64,000 nucleotides of DNA from Bufo bufo (Eukaryota; Chordata; Amphibia; Anura; Bufonidae), in the NCBI RefSeq assembly GCF_905171765.1, contig NC_053391.1, positions 150,107,917 to 150,171,916 on the forward strand, written 5' to 3'. Made by a program: the position numbers and the translations under genes. The first letter of the stretch is position 1; each line of letters begins with the position of its first letter. Below are positions 56,328-64,000 of the stretch, piece by piece. Below the pieces are notes generated by a model. That model saw nothing but the letters and a program-made list of their open reading frames with translations, did not search any database and was not told the DNA's origin.

Positions 56328-59300
56328 TGAGGTTCTACAATGGCCAGACAGTACAAACACCCCACAAATGACCCCATTTCGGAAAGTAGACACCCTAAGG
56401 TATTCGCTGATGGGCATAGTGAGTTCATAGAACTTTTTATTTTTTGTCACAAGTTAGCGGAAAATGATGATTTTTTTATTTATTTTTTTCTTACAAAGTC
56501 TCATATTCCACTAACTTGTGACAAAAAATAAAAAGTTCTATGAACTCACTATGCCCATCACGAAATACCTTGGGGTCTCTTCTTTCCAAAATGGGGTCAC
56601 TTGTTGGGTAGTTCTACTGCCCTGGCATTCTAGGGGCCCAAATGTGTGGTAAGGAGTTTGAAATCAAATTCTGTAAAAAATGACCAGTGAAATCCGAAAG
56701 GTGCTCTTTGGAATATGGGCCCCTTTGCCCACCTAGGCTGCAAAAAAGTGTCACACATCTGGTATCTCTGTATTCAGGAGAAGTTGAGGAATGTGTTTTG
56801 GGGTGTCTTTTTACATATACCCATGCTGGGTGAGAAAAATATCTTAGTCAAATGCCAACTTTGTATAAAAAAATGGGAAAAGTTGTCATTTGCCAAGATA
56901 TTTCTCTCACCCAGCATGGGTATATGTAAAATGACACCCCAAAACACATTCCCCAACTTCTCCTGAGTAGGGAGATACCAGATGTGTGACACTTTTTTGC
57001 AGCCTAGGTGGGCAAAGGGGCCCATATTCCAAAGAGCACCTTTCGGATTTCACTGGTCATTTTTTACAGAATTTGATTTCAAACTCCTCACCACACATTT
57101 GGGCCCCTAGAATGCCAGGGCAGTATAACTACCCCACAAGTGAACCCATTTTGGAAAGAAGAGACCCCAAGGTATTCGCTGATGGGCATAGTGAGTTCAT
57201 GGAAGTTTTTATTTTTTGTCACAAGTTAGTGGAATATGAGACTTTGTATGAAAAAAAAAAAATAAAAAATCATCATTTTCCACTAACTTGTGACAAAAAA
57301 TAAAAAATTCTAGGAACTCGCCATGCCCCTCACGGAATACCTTGGGGTGTCTTCTTTCCAAAATGGGGTCACTTGTGGGGTAGTTATACTGCCCTGGCAT
57401 TTTCCAGGGGCCCTAATGTGTGGTAAGTAGGTAAATGACCTGTGAAATCCGAAAGGTGCTCTTTGGAATATGGGCCCCTTTGCCCACCTAGGCTGCACAA
57501 AAGTGTCACACATCTGGTATCCCCGTACTCAGGAGAAGTTGGGGAATGTGTTTTGGGGTGTCATTTTACATATACCCATGCTGGGTGAGAGAAATATCTT
57601 GGCAAAAGACAACTTTTCCCATTTTTTTATACAAAGTTGGCATTTGACCAAGATATTTATCTCACCCAGCATGGGTATATGTAAAAAGACACCCCAAAAC
57701 ACATTCCTCAACTTCTCCTGAATACAGAGATACCAGATGTGTGACACTTTTTTGCAGCCTAGGTGGGCAAAGGGGCCCATATTCCAAAGAGCACCTTTCG
57801 GATTTCACTGGTCATTTTTTACAGAATTTGATTTCAAACTCCTTACCACACATTTGGGCCCCTAGAATGCCAGGGCAGTAGAACTACCCCACAAGTGACC
57901 CCATTTTGGAAAGAAGAGACCCCAAGGTATTTGCTGATGGGCATAGTGAGTTCATGGAAGTTTTTATTTTTTGTCACAAGTTAGTGGAATATGAGACTTT
58001 GTATGAAAAAATAAAAATAAAAATCATCATTTTCCACTAACTTGTGACAAAAAATAAAAAATTCTAGGAACTCGCCATGCCCCTCACGGAATACCTTGGG
58101 GTGTCTTCTTTCCAAAATGGGGTCACTTGTGGGGTAGTTATACTGCCCTGGCATTTTCCAGGGGCCCTAATGTGTGGTAAGTAGGTAAATGACCTGTGAA
58201 ATCCGAAAGGTGCTCTTTGGAATATGGGCCCCTTTGCCCACCTAGGCTGCACAAAAGTGTCACACATCTGGTATCCCCGTACTCAGGAGAAGTTGGGGAA
58301 TGTGTTTTGGGGTGTCATTTTACATATACCCATGCTGGGTGAGAGAAATATCTTGGCAAAAGACAACTTTTCCCATTTTTTTATACAAAGTTGGCATTTG
58401 ACCAAGATATTTATCTCACCCAGCATGGGTATATGTAAAAAGACACCCCAAAACACATTCCTCAACTTCTCCTGAATACAGAGATACCAGATGTGTGACA
58501 CTTTTTTGCAGCCTAGGTGGGCAAAGGGGCCCATATTCCAAAGAGCACCTTTCGGATTTCACTGGTCATTTTTTACAGAATTTGATTTCAAACTCCTTAC
58601 CACACATTTGGGCCCCTAGAATGCCAGGGCAGTAGAACTACCCCACAAGTGACCCCATTTTGGAAAGAAGAGACCCCAAGGTATTTGCTGATGGGCATAG
58701 TGAGTTCATGGAAGTTTTTATTTTTTGTCACAAGTTAGTGGAATATGAGACTTTGTATGAAAAAATAAAAATAAAAATCATCATTTTCCACTAACTTGTG
58801 ACAAAAAATAAAAAATTCTAGGAACTCGCCATGCCCCTCACGGAATACCTTGGGGTGTCTTCTTTCCAAAATGGGGTCACTTGTTGGGTAGTTATACTGC
58901 CCTGGCATTTTCCAGGGGCCCTAATATGTGGTAAGTAGGTAAATGACCTGTGAAATCCGAAAGGTGCTCTTTGGAATATGGGCCCCTTTGCCCACCTAGG
59001 CTGCAAAAAAGTGTCACACATCTGGTATCTCCGTACTCAGGAGAAGTTGGGGAATGTGTTTTGCGGTGTCTTTTTACATATACCCATGCTGGGTGAGAGA
59101 AATATCTTGGCAAAAGACAACTTTTCCCATTTTTTTATACAAAGTTGGCATTTGACCAAGATATTTCTCTCACCCAGCATGGGTATATTTAAAATGACAC
59201 CCCAAAACACATTCCCCAACTTCTCCTGAGTTCGGCGATACCAGATGTGTGACACTTTTTTGCAGCCTAGATGCGCAAAGGTGCCCAAATTCCTTTTAGG

Positions 59301-59815
59301 AGGGCATTTTTAGACATTTGGATACCAGACTTCTTCTCATGCTTTGGGGCCCCTAGAATGCCAGGGCAGTATAAATACCCCACATGTGACCCCAATTTAG
59401 AAAGAAGACACCCCAAGGTATTCAATGAGGGGCATGGCGAGTTCATAGAAATTTTGTTTTTTGGCACAAGTTAGCGGAAATTGATATTTTTTATTTTTTT
59501 CTCACAAAGTCTCCCTTTCCGTTAACTTGGGACAAAAATTTCAATCTTTCATGGACTCAATATGCCCCTCACGGAATACCTGGGGGTGTCTTCTTTCCGA
59601 AATGGGGTCACATATGGGGTATTTATACTGCCCTGGCATTCTAGGGGCCCTAAAGCGTGAGAAGAAGTCTGGAATATAAATGTCTAAAAAATTTTACGCA
59701 TTTGGATTCCGTGAGGGGTATGGTGAGTTCATGTGAGATTTTATTTTTTGACACAAGTTAGTGGAATATGAGACTTTGTAAGAAAAAAATAAATAAATTC
59801 CGCTAACTTGGGCCA
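56328..59815. repeat. Palindromic tandem array, unit 3, with one added monomer
   Basis: The monomer 57470-58223 is followed by a near-identical one at 58224, a 754-bp gain relative to unit 2. Confidence 0.88.
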
Positions 59816-61212
59816 AAAAAATGTCTGAATGGAGCCTTACAGAGGGGTGATCAATGACAGGGGGGTGATCAATGACAGGGGGGTGATCACCCGCCTGTCA
59901 TTGATCACCCCCCTATAAGGCTCCATTCAGATGTCCGTATGTGTTTTGCGGATCCGATCCATGTATCCGTAGATCCGTAAAAATCATACAGACATCTGAA
60001 TGCAGCCTGACAGGGGGGTGATCAATGACAGTGGGGGGTGATCAATGACAGGGGGGTGATTAGGGAGTCTATATGGGGTGATCACCCCCCCTGGAAGGCT
60101 CCAGGGAGACGCCTGTATGTGTTTTGCGGATCCGATCCATCTATCAGTGGATCCGTAAAAATCATGCGGACGTCTGAATGGAGCTTTACAGGGGGGTGAT
60201 CAATGACAGGGGGGTAATCAATGACAGGGGGGTGATCAGGGAGTCTATATGGGGTGATCACCACAGTCATTGATCATGCCCCTGTAAGGCTGCATTCAGA
60301 CGTCCGTATGCGTTTTGCGGATCCGATCCATCTATCAGTGGATCCGTAAAAATCATGCGGACGTCTGAATGGAGCTTTAAAGGGGGTTATCAATGACAGG
60401 GGGGTAATCAATGATAGGGGGGTGATCAGGGAGTCTATATGGGGTGATCACCACAGTCATTGATCACGCCCCTGTAAGGCTCCATTCAGACGTCCGTATG
60501 CGTTTTGCGGATCCGATCCATTTATCATTGGATCCGTACAAATCATGGTGAGGTCTGAATGGAGCTTTACAGGGGTGTGATCAATGACAGGGGGGTGATC
60601 AATGACAGGGGGGGTGATCAATGACAGGGGGGTGATCAGGGAGTCTATATGGGGTGATCACCACAGTCATTGATCATGCCCCTGTAAGGCTCCATTCAGA
60701 TGTCCGTATGTGTTTTGCGGATCTGATCCATGTATCCGTGGATCCGTAAAAATCATACGGACATCTGAATGCAGCCTGACAGGGGGGGTGATCAATGACA
60801 GGGGGGTGATCAGGGAGTCTATATGGGGTGATCACCCCCCCTGGAAGGCTCCAGGGAGACGCCTGTATGTGTTTTGCGGATCCGATCCAATTATCAGTGG
60901 ATCCGTAAAAATCATGCGGACGTCTGAATGGAGCTTTACAGGGGTGTGATCAATGACAGAGGTGTAATCAATGACAGGGGGTGATCAGGGAGTCTATATG
61001 GGGTGATCACCACAGTCATTGATCACGCTCCTGTAAGGCTCCATTCAGACGTCCGTGTGCGTTTTGCGGATCCGATCCATCTATCAGTGGATCCGTAAAA
61101 ATCATGCGGACATCTGAATGGAGCTTTACAGAGTGTGATCAATGACAGGGGGGTAATCAATGACAGGGGGGTGATCAGGGAGTCTATATGGGGTGATCAG
61201 GGGTGATCAGGG
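59816..61212. repeat. MITE-derived satellite block, unit 3, first copy
   Basis: Equivalent to 48151-49555, with substitutions in one unit (ggatccgtacaaatcatggt near 60530) that set it apart. Confidence 0.87.
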
Positions 61213-61574
61213 GCTAATAAGGGGTTAATAAGTGACGGGGGGGTGTAGTGTAGTGTAGTGGTGCTTGGTGCTACTTTACTGAGCTACCTGTGTCCTCTGG
61301 TGGTCGATCCAAACAAAGGGGACCACCAGAGGACCAGGTAGCAGGTATATTAGATGCTGTTATCAAAACAGCGTCTAATATACCTGTTAGGGGTTAAAAA
61401 AAATCACATCTCCAGCCTGCCAGGGAACGATCGCCGCTGGCAGGCTGGAGATCAACTCTCTTACCTTCCGTTCCTGTGAGCGCGCGCGCCTGTGTGCGCG
61501 CGTTCACAGGAAATCTCGGCTCACGCGAGATGATGCCAATCGGCGTTAGTGTGACCTGGGAGCGCCGCAGAAAT
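61213..61574. repeat. Orphan piggyBac end module, unit 3 (truncated)
   Basis: Same truncation at gcagaaatgatcagg as in unit 2. Confidence 0.85.
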
Positions 61575-62382
61575 GATCAGGGGGTGATCAGGGGGTCTAT
61601 ATGGGGTGATCACCACAGTCATTGATCACGCCCCTGTAAGGCTCCATTCAGACGTCCGTATGCGTTTTGCGGATCCGATCCATTTATCAGTGGATCCGTA
61701 AAAATCATGCGGACGTCTGAATGGAGCTTTACAGGGGTGTGATCAATGACAGGGGGGTGATCAATGACAGGGGGGGGGGTGATCAATGACAGGGGGGTGA
61801 TCAGGGAGTCTATATGGGGTGATCACCACAGTCATTGATCATGCCCCTGTAAGGCTCCATTCAGATGTCCGTATGTGTTTTGCGGATCTGATCCATGCAT
61901 CCGTGGATCCGTAAAAATCATACGGACATCTGAATGCAGCCTGACAGGGGGGGTGATCAATGACAGGGGGGTGATCAGGGAGTCTATATGGGGTGATCAC
62001 CCCCCCTGGAAGGCTCCAGGGAGACGCCTGTATGTGTTTTGCGGATCCGATCCATTTATCAGTGGATCCGTAAAAATCATGCGGACGTCTGAATGGAGCT
62101 TTACAGGGGTGTGATCAATGACAGGGGTGTAATCAATGACAGGGGGTGATCAGGGAGTCTATATGGGGTGATCACCACAGTCATTGATCACGCTCCTGTA
62201 AGGCTCCATTCAGACGTCCGTGTGCGTTTTGCGGATCCGATCCATCTATCAGTGGATCCGTAAAAATCATGCGGACATCTGAATGGAGCTTTACAGAGTG
62301 TGATCAATGACAGGGGGGTAATCAATGACAGGGGGGTGATCAGGGAGTCTATATGGGGTGATCAGGGGTGATCAGGGGCTAA
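61575..62382. repeat. MITE-derived satellite block, unit 3, second copy
   Basis: Equivalent to 49913-50720. Confidence 0.87.
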
Positions 62383-62776
62383 TAAGGGGTTAATAAGTGA
62401 CGGGGGGGTGTAGTGTAGTGTAGTGGTGCTTGGTGCTACTTTACTGAGCTACCTGTGTCCTCTGGTGGTCGATCCAAACAAAGGGGACCACCAGAGGACC
62501 AGGTAGCAGGTATATTAGATGCTGTTATCAAAACAGCGTCTAATATACCTGTTAGGGGTTAAAAAAAATCACATCTCCAGCCTGCCAGCGAACGATCGCC
62601 GCTGGCAGTCTGGAGATCAACTCTCTTACCTTCCGTTCCTGTGAGCGCGCGCGCCTGTGTGCGCGCGTTCACAGGAAATCTCGGCTCACGCGAGATGACG
62701 CCAATCGGCGTTAGTGTGACCTGGGAGCGCCGCAGAAATGACGCCTTTCGGCGTTAGCGTGACGGTAAGTGGTTAA
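62383..62776. repeat. Complete piggyBac right-end module, unit 3
   Basis: Three hairpins, GC-rich terminus and TTAA at 62773-62776, then Tc1. Confidence 0.88.
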
Positions 62777-62777
62777 A

Positions 62778-63797
62778 CTAATACTTTGTTGAAGCAACTT
62801 TTGATTTTATTACAGCACTCAGTCTTTTTGGGTATGAGTCTACCAGCATGGCACATTTTGACTTGGCAAGATTTGCCAACTCTTCTTTGCAAAAACACTC
62901 CAAATCTGTCAGATTGCTAGGGCATCTCCTGTGCACAGCCCTCTTCAGATCACCCCACAGATTTTCAATCGGATTCAGGTCTGTGCTCTGCCTGGGCCAT
63001 TCCAAAACTTTAATCTTCTTCTGGTGAAGCCATTCCCTTGTTGATTTTGATGTATGCTTTGGGTCGTTGTCATGCTGAAAGATGAAGTTCCTCTTCATGT
63101 TCAGCTTTCTAGCAGAAGCCTGAAGGTTTTGTGGCAATATTGACTGGTATTTGGAACTGTTCATAATTCCCTCTAGCTTAACTAAGGCCCCAGTTCCAGC
63201 TGAAGAAAAACATCCCCAAGGCATGATGCAGCCACCACCATGCTTCACTGTGGGTATGGTGTTCTATTGGTGATGTTCAGTGTTGTTTTTGCGCCAAACA
63301 TATCTTTTGGAATTATGGCCAAAAAGTTCAACCTTGGTTTCATCAGACCAAAACACCTTTTCCCACATGCTTTTGGGAGACTTGAGATGTGTTTTTGCAA
63401 AATGTAGCCTGGCTTGGATGTTTTTCTTCATAAGAAAACGCTTTTGTCTTGCCACTCTACCCCATAGCCCAGACATATGAAGAATACGGGAGATTGTTGT
63501 CACATGTACCACACAGCCAGTATTTTCCAGATATTCCTGCAGCTCCTTTAATGTTGCTGTAGGCCTCTTGGTAGCCTCCCAGGCCAGTTTTCTTCTCGTC
63601 TTTTTATCAATTTTGGAGGGACGTCCAGTTCTTGGTAATGTCACTGTTGTGCCATATTTTCTCCACTTGATGATGACTGTCTTCACTGTGTTCCATGGTA
63701 TATCTGATGCCTTGGAAATTCTTTTGTACCCATCTCCTGACTGATACCTTTTAACAATGAGATCCCTCTGAGGCTTTGGAAGCTCTCTGTGGACCAT
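62778..63797 (-). pseudogene. Tc1 transposase with one in-frame stop, copy 3
   Basis: Same TAG (63264-63266) as the other copies. It differs at four residues: KLEGIMNS for KLEKIMNS, TRRKL for TRKKL, LMKKN for LIKKN and SPKSM for SAKSM. It is therefore the outgroup of the three copies. Confidence 0.95.
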
Positions 63798-63913
63798 GGC
63801 TTTTGCTGTGGGATGTGACTAAGAAAATTTCAGGAAAGACCAACTAGTGCAGCTGAACTTTATTTGGGGTTAATCAGAGGCACTTTAAATGATGGCAGGT
63901 GTATGCTGACTAC

Positions 63914-64000
63914 TAGGGATGAGCGAACCCGAACTGTATAGTTCGGGTTCGTACCGAATTTTGGGGTGTCCGTGACACGGACCCGAACCCGAACATTTTC
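63914..64000 (+). mobile_element. hAT element start, unit 3 (cut by the window end)
   Basis: tagggatgagcgaacccgaa after ctgactac. One base shorter than the other two copies in the gcgaaaccc run. Confidence 0.85.

Larger units (their letters stand above)
55158..64000. repeat. Segmental tandem repeat, unit 3 (cut by the window end)
   Basis: Same hAT-to-array junction as at 44241. The array has one more roughly 754-bp monomer than unit 2. The Tc1 copy at 62778 differs by four residues. The window ends about 90 bp into the hAT copy. Confidence 0.9.

Noticed and set aside
32605..59229. Dozens of conserved 60-113 codon frames on both strands (peptides starting MGPFAHLGCKKVSHIW, MCDTFLQPRW, MTKNKKFYEL)
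   Set aside because: They are the two strands of the palindromic array monomers. Frames overlap on opposite strands, begin at matching array positions and have no family signature. Conservation is by recent duplication.
39296..62114. Repeated 79-codon frame MFCGSDPCIRGSVKII in five places
   Set aside because: It lies wholly in the MITE-derived satellite and reads both arms of its palindromic core.

Overview
This 64-kb window looks like gene-poor heterochromatic DNA from an amphibian, most likely a frog or toad with a large genome. That assignment is an inference from the repeat families: two piggyBac families, two Tc1-like families, several hAT families, a chromodomain Ty3/Gypsy element, a CR1-like LINE, TTAA-flanked palindromic MITEs and many satellites. 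I see no convincing host gene, rRNA, tRNA or CRISPR array. Almost every position that can be assigned belongs to a mobile element or a tandem repeat. Only one transposase frame is uninterrupted (Tc1-like, minus strand, 26287-27303).

Layout. 1-12.3 kb: the two halves of a CR1-like ORF1 (1-210 and 12013-12303) flank about 11.8 kb of nested DNA. This DNA holds minisatellites (0.5-2.2 kb) and a decayed autonomous piggyBac element. The piggyBac has a three-hairpin end (2539-2702), a broken transposase (3324-5277), a 5-kb palindromic array (6.46-11.4 kb) and a TTAA end at 12009-12012. 12.4-16.2 kb: a hAT 5' end, a second truncated piggyBac transposase and a 145-bp satellite. 16.5-24.6 kb: a non-autonomous hAT with an 8-bp target duplication abuts a Gypsy element with 5-bp duplications. 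The Gypsy has lost its reverse transcriptase/RNase H region and carries hAT DNA with an exon-like fragment there. 24.6-31.5 kb: MITEs, the intact Tc1 frame and a roughly 56-bp tandem array.

31.5-64 kb is the most structured part. A Tc1 element (from 31545) was split at a TTAA by an 8.4-kb non-coding piggyBac element (31765-40193), and its other arm was entered by a hAT element at 41335. The piggyBac is built from palindromic array monomers and a MITE-derived satellite, with an internal 3.63-kb duplication. A segment running from inside the piggyBac array to inside the hAT transposase is then repeated head to tail: 34115-44240, 44241-55157 and 55158 to beyond the window. The same chimeric junction occurs at 44241 and 55158. 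Each unit carries the same broken Tc1 transposase with the same in-frame stop. Duplications at about 0.75, 1.17, 3.6 and 10.9 kb give a higher-order repeat grown from nested transposons. Nothing here forms a metabolic or regulatory pathway; the relationships are insertion order and amplification.
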